DNA of 64,000 nucleotides, from the NCBI GenBank assembly GCA_023974075.1, contig CM043797.1, positions 28,165,523 to 28,229,522 on the forward strand. Reading direction: 5' to 3'. The translations under genes and the position numbers were made by a program. Below are positions 33,787 to 46,034 of the stretch, in pieces. Each line of letters opens with the position of its first letter. Within the stretch, counting starts at the first letter, position 1. Under the pieces are notes generated by a model. That model did not search any database and was not told the DNA's origin. It was given only the letters and a program-made list of their open reading frames with translations. Source of the DNA: Chaenocephalus aceratus (Eukaryota > Chordata > Actinopteri > Perciformes > Channichthyidae).

Positions 33787-35793
33787 CAGGGGTCTTCAAC
33801 TAAAATTCAACGAGGTCCAGTTAGAGAAAATGTCCACATGCAAAGGTCCGGAACATCAAAATGTCTAACTTGCTTCATGAATTAGTGTGATATGTATTGA
33901 AGTAGCCTGTAGCTTTATCAACGTCTGCATGTAATCAACAACTGACTGCCAATCAAATAAAGAAAGTACAAATACAACAATATTTATTGTAAATTAACAT
34001 TACTTAAATACTGTGGATATGTGTAATGTTCCTCTCGGGCTGCATTTACAAATAAAATAGAGAAAATAAATAAAATAGCTTTTGAAAATATGTGCATCTT
34101 AAAAGTGCTTAATTTTAGATAAATCAAATAAAGTGTAGCAGCAGCTTGAGTTTCCCTTTTTCTTTGTTAACCGTTTCACATCATGACTTAACAGTTTCAG
34201 CCGATTATAGAACATATCAGTCTTTACACATCGTAACAATTGAACAGTTTAAAGTTTCTCTTTCTTTCCCTCTTATATTGCAGTCCCTCACTCACTTTTT
34301 TAAAATTCAGTGTGAGAATTGAGCTCGAGCTTGTCCTGCCAGGAGTTTGTAAATCTGGGCTGAAATGGTGTCAGGGCCATTCTCATACACATGCAGGTGC
34401 TCATTGGTTACAGTGATGCAAACACAGGTATGGTGAAAAAAGAGAGAACTATTCGAAGCAGAAAAAAACAGCGTAATATACCATCTGACAAAGGCCTGTG
34501 CTATAATGCTTCAATTAACTGGCTATTCTACTCAGATAAATAGGAGACAGAGATGTTATAAATCAAGGGGTTTTATTATTATTTACAGCAGGGGTGGTGG
34601 GGACCTTTTTCTTTTCAATTTTTACAACATCCTCCGAGGGCCGTACAAATTATTGAACTCAACCTCTGCTTAAAAAAACTAAAATCACAGCCCATTCATT
34701 TGGCCTTTCTTTCATGCTGTGCAAAGAAAACGCAACCTCTTAATCCAGATATCTCACCATGACTCACGCATGCATGCACGTGCACGGTGTGGCATTACCA
34801 CCAGCACCGAAAGATATGGACACAAGATGTGTCCATATCCATGTGAACATGATTTAAGTGGAGGGGGGACTTAACCTCCTCTAGGGGGGTCCGGGGGCAT
34901 GCTCCCCCGGGAAGATTTTTTTTTTTTTTTTTTTAATATTGAAGTTAAAAGCATCAATCTGGTGCACTTTGAGAGCAACATGAAGAGATATAGATACATC
35001 TCTCAACACCCATATGAAACAGAACTGTAAGCATATTTTTCTTTTTGGATATTTTACAAATCACTCCCCTTTTAAACTCTATTCTTGTTCATTTTAACAA
35101 CTTTTTTGTTACTGTCATATAGTATTTTATACCTGTTTTTCATTTAGTCTCTAATGTCTCATTAATAACTATATTGATCATCTCAAGGTGTGCCTTAACC
35201 TCACTGAGCTGAGGTTATTTGAGCCTCTCAGGAGAGAGCTCTCTTCCACCTGGTTGTAGAAAAGCTCTTTAAATTCGTTAGCATAGCTAGCTAACCAGAT
35301 GCTAATAACAACCGATCGCCACTGTGCTTACAACTAAAGACACAGCCACGCAAACACTGCGGCATGTGTACGGCTCCTTATGGGTATTGCAATATTTTAA
35401 GGGCTGGAGCGGCGTTCCGGTGCTCTCTGTCAGCACTCCTTTCAGACGAGACATATACCACGTGAAGACACGTTACGCTCGTGTTGTGTTAAAGGAACCT
35501 GTCCTTGGCCAGGAAAAACAGGTACTCGCTTGTTTAATTATTTTTGCGGTCTAGATTTCTTCTTCTTTTTTGAAGTGAGAAGTTGTCCGTCAGTCAGACT
35601 GACGGACAGACTCCCACCCCCAAAACGAAAACTCTTCGGTTCTCCACAAATTACACAAGTCACCCAAATCAGCGTTAAAAAAGCGGGAGGCGCCGAAAAA
35701 TCCCCTATTAATGTATTGATTATAGCTCCGGGTCCGTATAGGTCGGCGTCTGGGTCCGGATCCGGACCGCGGTCCGCCTGTTGCCGACCCCTG
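33787..35793. mobile_element. hAT element inserted in a SINE
   Basis: The ends CAGGGGTCTTCAAC and GTTGCCGACCCCTG are flanked by a perfect 8-bp duplication CTGTGGGC (33779-33786 and 35794-35801). It is 2,007 bp with no transposase left. It includes a GC-rich palindrome (GGGGGCATGCTCCCCC near 34893), a poly-T run (34917-34934), and a block (34937-35310) similar to the left interior of the element at 21703. Confidence 0.92.
35585..35607. repeat. Short perfect hairpin
   Basis: Ten-bp arms GTCCGTCAGT and ACTGACGGAC with a 3-nt loop, inside the hAT 33787-35793. Function unknown. Confidence 0.8.
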
Positions 35794-35989
35794 CTGTGGG
35801 CAATCCCCAAAGGAGCAATTTGGGGTCAAGTGTCTTCAGGGACACAACGACATGCTGACTGCAGTGGGGTTTGAACCTATGCTCCCCTGACCCTAACACC
35901 AACGCATTACCCACTGCGCCACACGCCTCCCTAAATCTCATTTTAAGCATTTGATGCTAAAAGTACCCTAGTTTTGAGTGATAATAGGC

Positions 35990-36180
35990 TCTTTTGCATT
36001 AAATAGGCTTAACTAGATTGCTTGAAATTAGTCTTTTTAATCTTATTTCAAGATAATGATAGTCGGACAGACTTGTTTTAAGACATCTTATCAAGTGAAA
36101 TTTGCTTACTGCACTGGCAGCCAAATGTGCTTGTTTTAAGTGCAAGCATGCTTATATCTAGAACGTTTGGCCTTAAATTT
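35990..36180 (-). repeat. Possible copy of a dispersed fish repeat
   Basis: Runs of CTTATTTCAAGATAATG, CTTGTTTTAAGACATCTTAT and ACTGCACTGGCAG resemble the composition and motifs of 15041-15300. Boundaries and family are uncertain. Confidence 0.35.
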
Positions 36181-36212
36181 GACAGGGCGTTTTTGCATTT
36201 TTGTATAATGAT

Positions 36213-37120
<908 letters not shown>

Positions 37121-39091
37121 ATAATGATTCAACTGTAGAAATATCAAATTACAACATCAGCCATTATCTTTCTAAAGATTCTAAACACAGATTTCCTTGA
37201 TAAGAAAAACTAATTATTTCATGAAGCAAAAAAAAGGTTGATTCGGTTCATGTCAACCTAGTGGTGCAGAGCAAAACAATGATGAAAATAAAAAGCAAAT
37301 GTCAAGAAATCCGGCAAAACATTTATATAACATAGAATCATCTGTGGGTAGATGTTTTGTTTTCTCTTCTGCCCCGTTGCACTGCAAGTGAGTGTTTGTG
37401 TGTAAATGATGCAATGATAATTGAAATCTGTAGATAAATAAGCGTAGTTGGACGGTAGAGAGATGGGAGTCATGGAAGAAGAATAAAAGGAGGGAGACAG
37501 TGACAGAGGTGAGGTACATAGTGTAATGGGAGGGCAGGGTGAGTGATAGATGATAGAAGATAGGTACAGTAGGAAGGAGGCAGGAGTGGGTGGGATGCAG
37601 GGAAGATGGAGGAATGATAGAAGGATGGTGGGAGTATAGAGAGAAGAAGCAGGGAGGGGGGAACAACAGTGGGAAGGATGGAGGAGGAACAGTATGTCAT
37701 GGATTGTTTTATTCTCATCCAGAGGCCAGTGAGAGGAGGCAGACACCTGCTGATTATTCTGTTGTATTATCTAACACTAAAGAGAGAAAATATGTTTGTT
37801 TGTGTATTGGCAGTGTTAGATAAGAGCTTCTGTTGATAAAGCAAACATTTACACTCTGGTTATTCCCTTGGCTCCTCTTCCTTTTCGCCTTCAAGTTGTC
37901 TCTCCTAATTTGTCTTCCCCCCCCCACTGACTGTTTCTTCTCCTGTCTTCCTCTTCAAGCTGTCCTCTGCTAACCTACCCGGTCTTCTCCTCTCCTTCAA
38001 GTTTTAGCTTTCTCTCTTATCCCTTCCTCTCCATTCTTCCCTTCCCCTTCCCTTTCATCTCCCCCTTTCTGCAGAATTCTAAATCGGATATTCTCATGGT
38101 ACGTGTCCAAACTGCGACAAAGAAATACATTTAAAAAATCATTCTTAAAATCTGTCCAGTCACCATATGTTAAATAAGCAAGCTCTAACAATGCATGGAA
38201 CTGAACACACACATTTTTGAGAGGGCAGAAAAGCGGATAGAACTCCTACACATGAAGTGCATCAATGCTTCTCCCTACTACTGCGTGTACAGCGCTTTCT
38301 GTACCTGTGACTACTGCATTGCATGTTGATGCTCCCTTGAGGCGGGCAGTCTCAGACGAAGTCACAACATTAACATTCATGGAATGTGTGGAAGTGCTTG
38401 TGTGTGTGGAGAAAGCAAGGATGTTACAAATGTGCCTGTATACTCCTAGTTAAATATATATGTTGGCACTCACTGTACACATGAAGAAATTAGATTCTTA
38501 CCCGAGAGTCCCTGTGGGGAAAAGGAAAAACTTCTAATATATTTTCATGAATATGAGAAAATGGGTTTCCTGTTGCATGAGTAAAGGCATGAACTGAGTA
38601 ACTTACCTATGTCTCTTGACACATTGATTAAATATTTAGTCTTATATACTGTATGAAAAACTTTGACAAAGATGTTTGTGGGACAGTTCAGTATAGGGTA
38701 TTTTCTTTTTACATCCCTGAAGCAGTTAATTATTTCTCATGAGACAACATCACCAGGACACAATTTATATTCAGTCTCTGCTTTAATTGTTGAAGTTTAT
38801 ACTGTGGAATGTGTGTGAAACTGAGAGTGACTTGTCATTTCAACATACTAATAAATGACAATCACCAAGTTCATAAAAATGTCAACGGTATGACATGATA
38901 TATAATAAATCTGAATATATGTTTATAGTTACATTTAGACTGACTTGCGTTTTATTCAACTATCATTTGTACATTTTAAACATCCTCCAACTGGCTGATA
39001 ATAATTCCATTGATGATACTTTTGTGCAAATAGGCTTATGCAATAATTAAAGAGCATTTAATAATAAGAACAATGATTATCAGTTACATGT
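37121..39091. other. Stretch without recognisable gene
   Basis: A purine-rich tract (about 37460-37690) and a pyrimidine-rich tract (about 37870-38080) occur 200 bp apart. Long open frames over them (37253-37746) follow from composition only. Nothing else recognised. Confidence 0.5.
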
Positions 39092-39332
39092 AGTGTAACC
39101 AGTGTGCGAAATACGGGGGGGTCCGGGGGAGCTCGACCCCCCCGATTAACACCTGAGCCCCCCTGAAAGCCTCAACAGCAAAATGTAGGGGGGGTCTGAA
39201 ATTATAATATGTATTTGTCACTTGCAATGGTCACTAAAATGTTTTTAAGCTTACTATGTCCAGTATTCATAATTCAAAACATTTATTCACAAATATCTTC
39301 TATTTTGGCTGTCAAAAGCAGAGCCAGCCGCC

Positions 39333-41642
39333 GTGACGCGGGTACGCTGCGTGACGCGGACACAAATTATGCAAATTAGCCACGCGCGGCAAAGAGGAGA
39401 GAAAGACGTTACATTAGAGAGGACTACAATGTCTAAGAGAAAGCTAAACCAAAGTGTTTCACTCGCGTACTTTGGGTTCACATCCAAAAAAGTGACACCA
39501 CGAGATGACCAAGAGACACCCAGAGATGATGCTGATGATGCAGCAGCTAGCACAACACTCGCTACCAGAACCGTTAGCGAGTCAGGGGCTCCTGTCCCGC
39601 CCAGTCACTCCCCAGAAGGAGGTGAAGTTGAGGCAGAGCGCTCAGAAGACGTAGCAGTTGCGGAGGTAGCTGCTACTGCTAGTGACTTTCCGCCAGCTGG
39701 TTGGACAACGAAGCAGGTGGGCGAATGGAAAGACCGCAACCCCTGGCTTGACATTAAGGCTGGAAAGTTAGGATGCTTAGTGTGTAGGAAAGGAAAAACG
39801 TTGCTGCTAAAGGGACCGGGTTTACACCTCGCGGAAGAATGGATCAATGGTGATGTTACTAGCCCTGATGCAAAACAGCTACGAAAGAAGATCTACAAAC
39901 ACAGGGACAGCCAGGCCCACGCAAGGTCAGTGGAAATAGTACAGATGAAAGACAAAGAAACCCTCCCAAACTGTTTCATTGATATACAGTCTGATTTACT
40001 CAAGAAAACAACAGTCTCGTTTAGAACAGCTTACACCGTAGCAAAGGAAAGGCTATCTTATAAAAAGCTCAACCCCCTCATGACAATGCAGGAGCTGAAT
40101 GGAGCCGAAGTTGGGAATATCCACAAATCTGACCATGCATGCGCAGAAATAATAAGTCACATTGCAAAGGAAATGCGCCGCAAGTTCGTCTCTAATGTGA
40201 AAGAAATGGATTCAAAGGTATCAATCACAATTGATGAAAGTACCGTTCACGGTCGTCCCTATCTAATCATTTACGTAAGATGTGATGTCAGTGGTAAGGG
40301 GGATGTAGATAATGTGTTCCTGGATATAGTGGAACTTACAGATGGGGTCGATGCTGAATCAATTTATAACTCAATGATGGCGAGTCTATATAAAGCTGGA
40401 ATGGATGATGACTTTTTCAAGACGCACCTAATAAGCATAGCCACCGATGGGGCTGCAGTGCTCACGGGAAAAGCCAGTGGGCTTGTCGTCAGGCTCAAAA
40501 ACAAGTTTCCGAACGTGCAGTCTGTACACTGCCTGGCGCACAGACTAGAACTGTCAGTCAAAGATGCTCTTAAAGAAGTGGGTGGCACTAATCAGTTTGA
40601 GATATTTATTTCACATTTATACTCACTCTACAATCAGTCAACCAGGAATTCCAGATTGCTGAAAGAAGCAGCGGCCGAGCTCAACATGGAAATACTGAAA
40701 ATAGGTCAGATTTTCACCATCAGATGGGTTGCCAGCAGCTTTAAAACAGTAAAAGCTGTATGGAAAGATTTCCCCGCACTAGCACTCCATTTTAAAACAT
40801 CCAGTGAGAACGCATCACGTAATGATCTTGAGAGGCAAAAATACAAGGGACTTTTCAAGCACGTAACCAACTCAGGATTCGTGGAAGATTTGGCTGTCAT
40901 GAAAGACATCCTGCGTGAACTCCAGAGCCTGTCTCTCAAGCTGCAGAGAAGAGAAATGACACTTATGGACTCAAGTGTCCACATCAAACAAACAATAAAT
41001 GTGTTGACCGCCATGAAGATGACCGGGGGGAGATCAACGAAGAAGGCTGAACAGGGTGTCTCATCGGGCTTTTTTAAGGACGTAGAGCTGACAGAAGGCA
41101 GGGGGAAAATAAACAAGCCTCGTTTTTATGAATCGGTGGTTGCTACTCTAACCAAGCGCTTACCGGAGTCAAGCTTGGTCCAGACGCTCAAAGCTCTTGA
41201 TAAGCGCTTTTGGCCTGGAGAGCAGGAAGACTTGACTTTGTTTGGCGAACAAGAAGTGCACCGTCTGGCTAAATCGCTCGGAGAACCAGCCGGGGAGGCC
41301 GTGGAGCAGTTTAGAGATTGGAAATTGCAGGGCACTCCACCGGGCAAAACACTGGAACGGCTATGCATAGCAAGTCGCACTTACCTCCCCACGTCTGCTG
41401 AGTGCGAGAGAGGCTTTTCCGCCGTGAATAACACCGACAACCAGAGCCGCAACAGGTTGCGCGAGGAGAGCCTGTCTTCGCTTCTGTTTGTGGACCTAAA
41501 CGGACCCCCTTTGGACAAATTCGACCCAGTGCCGTTCGTGAAAAGCTGGATTAAAGCAGGACATCGTCTCTCTTCTTCTTGGAAACCAGGACGGCAACGA
41601 GAAGAAGTCGAGCCAAGGCATCTTTGGTCTATTCTCACTTAA
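39333..41642 (+). CDS. hAT transposase, KIAA1586-like
   Basis: The open frame is 769 codons; the likely start is ATG 39429 (MSKRKLNQSVSLAYFGFTSK, codon 33), giving 737 residues. Domains: an acidic N-terminus; a zinc-finger region with C148-x2-C151 and H190/H196 (GCLVCRKG, KHRDSQAHARS); an RNase H-like core with ITIDESTVHG (D301) and SIATDGAAVLTGK (D372); VHCLAHRLEL (C400, H403); FTIRWVASS (RW 464-465); and the C-terminal dimerisation motif LPTSAECERGFSAVN (685-699). Together these fit the hAT group from which vertebrate KIAA1586-type genes derive (from memory). It acts in cut-and-paste transposition. No stop or frameshift is seen. Confidence 0.92.
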   Translation: MTRVRCVTRTQIMQISHARQRGEKDVTLERTTMSKRKLNQSVSLAYFGFTSKKVTPRDDQETPRDDADDAAASTTLATRTVSESGAPVPPSHSPEGGEVEAERSEDVAVAEVAATASDFPPAGWTTKQVGEWKDRNPWLDIKAGKLGCLVCRKGKTLLLKGPGLHLAEEWINGDVTSPDAKQLRKKIYKHRDSQAHARSVEIVQMKDKETLPNCFIDIQSDLLKKTTVSFRTAYTVAKERLSYKKLNPLMTMQELNGAEVGNIHKSDHACAEIISHIAKEMRRKFVSNVKEMDSKVSITIDESTVHGRPYLIIYVRCDVSGKGDVDNVFLDIVELTDGVDAESIYNSMMASLYKAGMDDDFFKTHLISIATDGAAVLTGKASGLVVRLKNKFPNVQSVHCLAHRLELSVKDALKEVGGTNQFEIFISHLYSLYNQSTRNSRLLKEAAAELNMEILKIGQIFTIRWVASSFKTVKAVWKDFPALALHFKTSSENASRNDLERQKYKGLFKHVTNSGFVEDLAVMKDILRELQSLSLKLQRREMTLMDSSVHIKQTINVLTAMKMTGGRSTKKAEQGVSSGFFKDVELTEGRGKINKPRFYESVVATLTKRLPESSLVQTLKALDKRFWPGEQEDLTLFGEQEVHRLAKSLGEPAGEAVEQFRDWKLQGTPPGKTLERLCIASRTYLPTSAECERGFSAVNNTDNQSRNRLREESLSSLLFVDLNGPPLDKFDPVPFVKSWIKAGHRLSSSWKPGRQREEVEPRHLWSILT

Positions 41643-41748
41643 GGTAAAAGACTATTTCTTCGATCTTTGCTGTGCATAATTGAGCGTGTGCGTATGTCCT
41701 GTGTGGATTCCGGGGTTAAGAATAGCATAATTAGCCTTGGCGTTCAAG

Positions 41749-41782
<34 letters not shown>

Positions 41783-41890
41783 TTTGTGGGTGTGTGCAGG
41801 CCCGCACCTCCCTACACGCAGACCACGCAGACTGTGTGTGGGTGTGAAGGTGTGTGCAGGCCCGCCCCTCCCTACATGCAGATCACGCAG

Positions 41891-41927
<37 letters not shown>

Positions 41928-41945
41928 GCCCGCCTCTCCCTACAC

Positions 41946-42017
<72 letters not shown>

Positions 42018-42020
42018 TGT
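41749..42020 (+). repeat. TG-rich tandem repeat in hAT 3' region
   Basis: Three copies of a unit containing GTGTGCAGGCCCGC and CTCCCTACACGCAG are separated by variable TG runs, ending in a pure TG and then TGCG run. It lies after the transposase stop and inside the element. Confidence 0.9.
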
Positions 42021-43348
42021 GTCCAGCTCTGCTCCCATTTCCTCGCATAGAATCGAAAACAGATGGCTCTTTAACGGTCGCGTATTCATTCATATGAACG
42101 TTAGAATATATAATTATTTGACAGCGCCCGGTTGAGAAACGCTGCTACTACTGATTGTCTTGAATTGCATCCATGAAATATTGCATAGGCCTACTGCATA
42201 TTGAGAAATCTTCGACCGGTATATTGCGCAATAAACGGGAGATGGGGACCCCCCCCGATTATTGACGGGTATTTCGCACACCGAGTGTAACCATATACAT
42301 TAGGGGTGTAACGGTATAACGAAATTATTCGGTACGGGCCCTTCGGTTTGGTACACGTGTGTACCGAAGTGTACCGAACGAATATAACGTTAAACGTAAA
42401 AAATTGAGAACATGAACAACTTCTTGGAAGTAATCTCAGGTGCTGCGTCGCAGCATTCAGAGTAATTTGCTCACATTGGGTTCAACCATGGATGTATAAT
42501 AAGAACTGGATACAGCGTGGGAGGCGGGGCCTCATTCATTCCTATGAGAGTTGCTCAATGGCGCATGATGACAAAATGGCCCAACTTTTGAGAGAGCGAA
42601 ACGTCAGATTACCCGGCATGCCTGAGAAGTACCCGTATGTGCACTCATAGAACTTTAACCACGCCGCCCAAAAGGCTCGTTCACATTAAGCACGTGAATT
42701 TGCGTACACGTAACAGCACCGCGTGTTCATGACAGCATGGTACTGGATTTATATTAACGAGGCGGCAGCTAGCGGCTAGCTAGTAAATTATGCTAAATTA
42801 CACATCAATCGTTATGTACTTTTATATTACGCTGACATCAGGATCTAGTGATATCCAAGCAACAGAGCTTCATTTAGCATGATACTTGTGTGGGTTGTAC
42901 ATTAAACCACTTGGTAATATATAAAAATGTGTTGAAGCCTGTTATGATCAATTGTGAGTTAAAACTTTATCTAAAAAGTAAAGCTGATGATGGATTACTG
43001 TGGTGGAGTTAAAATGACAATAGCCTATTTCTTTTTGAAATGTGATGGAGTAAAAGGATAGTAACTGTGATTATTCATGTTAAGTAGCCCACAAGTAACT
43101 AAAACAATTGCAAGTGCAATAAGAAGCTACAGGAACGTTAATCTACGTCGGTAATATTAACTGTATTTAATACAACATTTACGGTACAAGATTTACATCA
43201 TACAGCCCATGTAGTATAATATTTTACAAATGATGAATTACAGCAAACATGTGCAATATATCCATTATTACAGCTCCGTGGGCTGGCAGTAAGGCGATAT
43301 GGTCCGTTGTTAATGTGCATCCATGGGTAAAGAGAAACTCATGTAGTA

Positions 43349-45709
43349 TAGGGGTTTCACCAACTAATCGACTAGTCGACTACCTTTACCACTAGTCGGC
43401 GCTGTAGGCCCTAGTCAACTAGTCGTGAACAAAATGGAGGTAAATGAGGTGCTGCAAAATGCTCCAAAAAACGTCCGACATTCATATGTATGGCAGTACT
43501 TCAACGAAGATGTAACCAACTCCACAGTGAAGTGTCAGTTGTGTACAGCTGTACTGAAGTACAACAAAAATACATCTGCTATGCGCAACCATCTAAAAAT
43601 GAAACACCCGCTGCCGACAGCTAGCACTAGCAGTAATGATAGCACCAGTGAGCAACGGACCGCCGTCAGCACTGGACAGAGACAGACCAGCATTATTGAT
43701 TTTTCCAAGCGCCCCGTTACGGACAAAAGAAGACAGCAGATAACAGACTTGCTTATCAACTTTGTCGTCAAGGATGTTCGACCACTTTCTGCCCTTTCCG
43801 GAGAAGGCTTCAGGGACATTATGAAGTTTTTCGAGCCAGGCTATAAGATCCTGTCACATGCTACACTTTGGAGCAACATCATGCTTCAGTACAACACTGT
43901 GAAAGCGAGGATTGCCAATGAGATGAAAGATAAAAGTGTCTCACTAACCACTGATCTGTGGACATCTTGCACCATGGATCCATACATCACCATAACTGCC
44001 CACTACATCACAGACATATGGGAGTTAAAATCCAGAGTTCTGCGAACCACTATCATGCCAGAGAGACACACCGCTGTGAATATAGCCCAGAGGCTCAAAG
44101 AAACAATTGAGAAGTGGGACTTAGTTGTGTTTTGCACTATTCATGACAATGCAAGCAGCATGAACCTGGCAATGGAGCTCTGCGAGCAGTTTCCCCACCA
44201 CCTTGGATGCGCCGGACACACCATTCAACTAGCAATAAAAGCAAGGTTGCACTTACCAGAAATCGCCAAGACCACAGATGCTGCCAGGCGTGTTGTCAGT
44301 CATTTTCGTCACTCCTCAGTAGCAGTTTGTGCTTTGAAGAAACGTCAAGAACAGCTTGGAGTAAAAGTACACAAACTCCAAAACGACTGTGCGACCCGCT
44401 GGAATTCAACGTTCACTATGCTCGAGCGACTGTATGAGCAGAGACTCCCGGTGCAGGCCGTCCTTGCGGATGAGACCGTGACAAAAGTTGGCATCCGAAG
44501 ATCCCTCGCCATGAGAGAGTGCCAGTGGGAACTGGTGGAACAGCTGATCCCGGTGCTCAGGCCTCTAGCAAAGGCGACAACTATCATGTGCGGAGAAAAT
44601 CACGTTGGGCTGTCCTTCATCTACCCCGTCCTACTGAACATGGCTAACAACACGCTAAGTGCAAATGAGTCTGATCTGGCGGCTATTTGTTCCTTCAAAA
44701 TACCGTGAGGAAAGAGCTCATAACCCGCATCAAGCTGTTGTCTCGCCTACTGGCAGAATCCATCCCGATCACGGCATGCATGCTAGATCCATGATTTAAG
44801 CATCTGAAGTTCCTTCCAGACGATGTCAGAGAGGAAGCCCAGGCGCGCCTGACTCAATTAGTGCGTGAAGACGGAGAGGTGGAACAGCCGGGAGCTACAG
44901 GTAAATAGAGTTGAACTAGCGATAATTGTTTCACAAAAAAGTCCTACTTAAACCGGCCAAATTGTAAAACAATGTGTTTGTCATTAATGTGGTTCATTTT
45001 TGCTGTAGGTGAAGAGGAGATTGCAGACAACGTTGGAGTGGAGCTGGCGGAAGCAAGTTGCAAAAAGGCGAGACTGGAGAGTGACTTTGAACAGTGTGTT
45101 TGGAGCTCATTTCGAGAGCAGCAGCAAGAAAAAAATGGGTCAACAGTGATGCTGATGATGAGCTACGGGATTACTGCCAGCGGACACCGCATATCCCCAC
45201 TATGGATAACCCACTGGAGTGGTGGGCAGAAAACGTGCACCGATTCCCCCGTTTAGCCAAGCTTCCGAGGAGCTACCTGGCTATTCCAGCCACAAGCACC
45301 ACGAGTGAGAGGGTTTTTTTCCCTGGCAGGCAACACTGTCACCCGACAGCGGTCAAGCCTCCTTCCCTCACATGTCGAGGCGTTGGTGTTCCTCAACGCA
45401 AACCAAAAATATGGAAAGGTGGACGTTATCGTGGAGGACAGCGAGTAAAGTGTTGCGCACTGGATTTACGTGGCATTTATGTAAACAGAGTTTTTTGCTG
45501 TAGATTTTGGTGAGTCCAGTTACTGTTTGTTATTTACTCAGCCATGTAACACAAATTAAAATGCAGTGTTTAATGTAACTGTATGAGTTCCAATATAAAA
45601 TACAGTTTTACACCTCTCTTTGTGTGTCTTTATTATGACGTAACGACTAGTCGACTGCTATTTTGAAAAATGTGTCGACTAGTAAATATTGGTAGTTGTG
45701 AAACCCCTA
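43349..45709 (+). mobile_element. hAT with decayed ZBED-like transposase
   Basis: The ends TAGGGGTTTCAC and its near-inverse GTGAAACCCCTA are flanked by a perfect duplication ATGTAGTA (43341-43348 and 45710-45717). Both subterminal regions repeat the palindrome GACTAGTC. It encodes a two-exon transposase, now frameshifted. Confidence 0.95.
43425..45470 (+). pseudogene. ZBED-like hAT transposase, frameshifted
   Basis: The open part is 43425-44708 (427 codons). BED finger: VWQYFNED, KCQLCTAVLKY (C37, C40), MRNHLKMKH (H56, H61). Core: SLTTDLWTSC (D177), TIHDNASSMN (D241), GCAGHTIQLA (C262, H265), NDCATRWNST (RW 325-326). After a one-base shift near 44697 it reads NTVRKELITRIKLLSRLL and ACMLDP, a TGA where an arginine is expected, then FKHLKFLPDDVREEAQ. 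An intron (about 44900-45008, GCTACAG/GTAAAT to GCTGTAG) precedes GEEEIADNVGVELAEA. A further shift near 45135 gives DNPLEWWAENVHRFPRL, SYLAIPATSTTSERVF, the dimerisation motif; another shift near 45320 follows. At least four lesions: inactive. Confidence 0.88.
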
Positions 45710-46034
45710 ATGTAGTACTGAACACGTAACATGAACGTGCCGGGCAGCGCAGTCCCGTGGGTTAGATGCGCGTTCATAATGCAGAGGGAAATAACTCAGA
45801 ATAACGTTATTAGCACATTTTTACGAATGTTTTTAATAAGGGCTATACAAATGTTCATACTGGGTAGTTTATTTATTTAAAAAGAAATTATCCAACAAGT
45901 TACAGACCACTCTTTCCCAATGTAAGTCAAAGGGAAAAAGTGTTTCCGGGCCCAGCAACCTAAAGGAAGTGTAGTACCGCCGTTTGACCACAACGAATAT
46001 TCTCCAGCGCACTTCCTGGGGGCTTGGGTTCAAC

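Larger units (their letters stand above)
33731..35937 (-). repeat. tRNA-derived SINE split by a hAT
   Basis: The two parts, 33731-33786 (3' tail, CGCTTTTATCCAAAGCGACT) and 35794-35937 (body and tRNA-like head), read as one minus-strand SINE of the same family as 23744-23943. The B box is GGTTCAAACC on the minus strand near 35870. The hAT at 33787-35793 separates them, with the SINE sequence CTGTGGGC duplicated. Confidence 0.88.
39100..42283 (+). mobile_element. Full-length hAT with intact transposase ORF
   Basis: The ends CAGTGTGCGAAATAC and the inverse of GTATTTCGCACACCG are flanked by a perfect 8-bp duplication AGTGTAAC (39092-39099 and 42284-42291). A single uninterrupted transposase frame fills most of it. 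Perfect duplication plus an intact frame suggest a recent insertion that could still be mobile. Confidence 0.95.
42487..46023. mobile_element. Unassigned insertion inside the hAT
   Basis: The 11-bp direct repeat TTGGGTTCAAC (42476-42486 and 46024-46034) brackets this unit. The uninterrupted relative at 33340-33375 shows a single CAT.GTGTTCAAC site there. The left edge reads CATGGATGTATAATAAGAAC and the right edge CACTTCCTGGGGGC, with no inverted repeats. It holds the hAT 43349-45709. An 11-bp duplication without inverted ends suggests a retro-insertion or a divergent element; not resolved. Confidence 0.6.

Noticed and set aside
37253..37746. Two overlapping minus-strand frames of 137 and 162 codons
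   Set aside because: They arise from a purine-rich tract read as proline/serine-rich protein.
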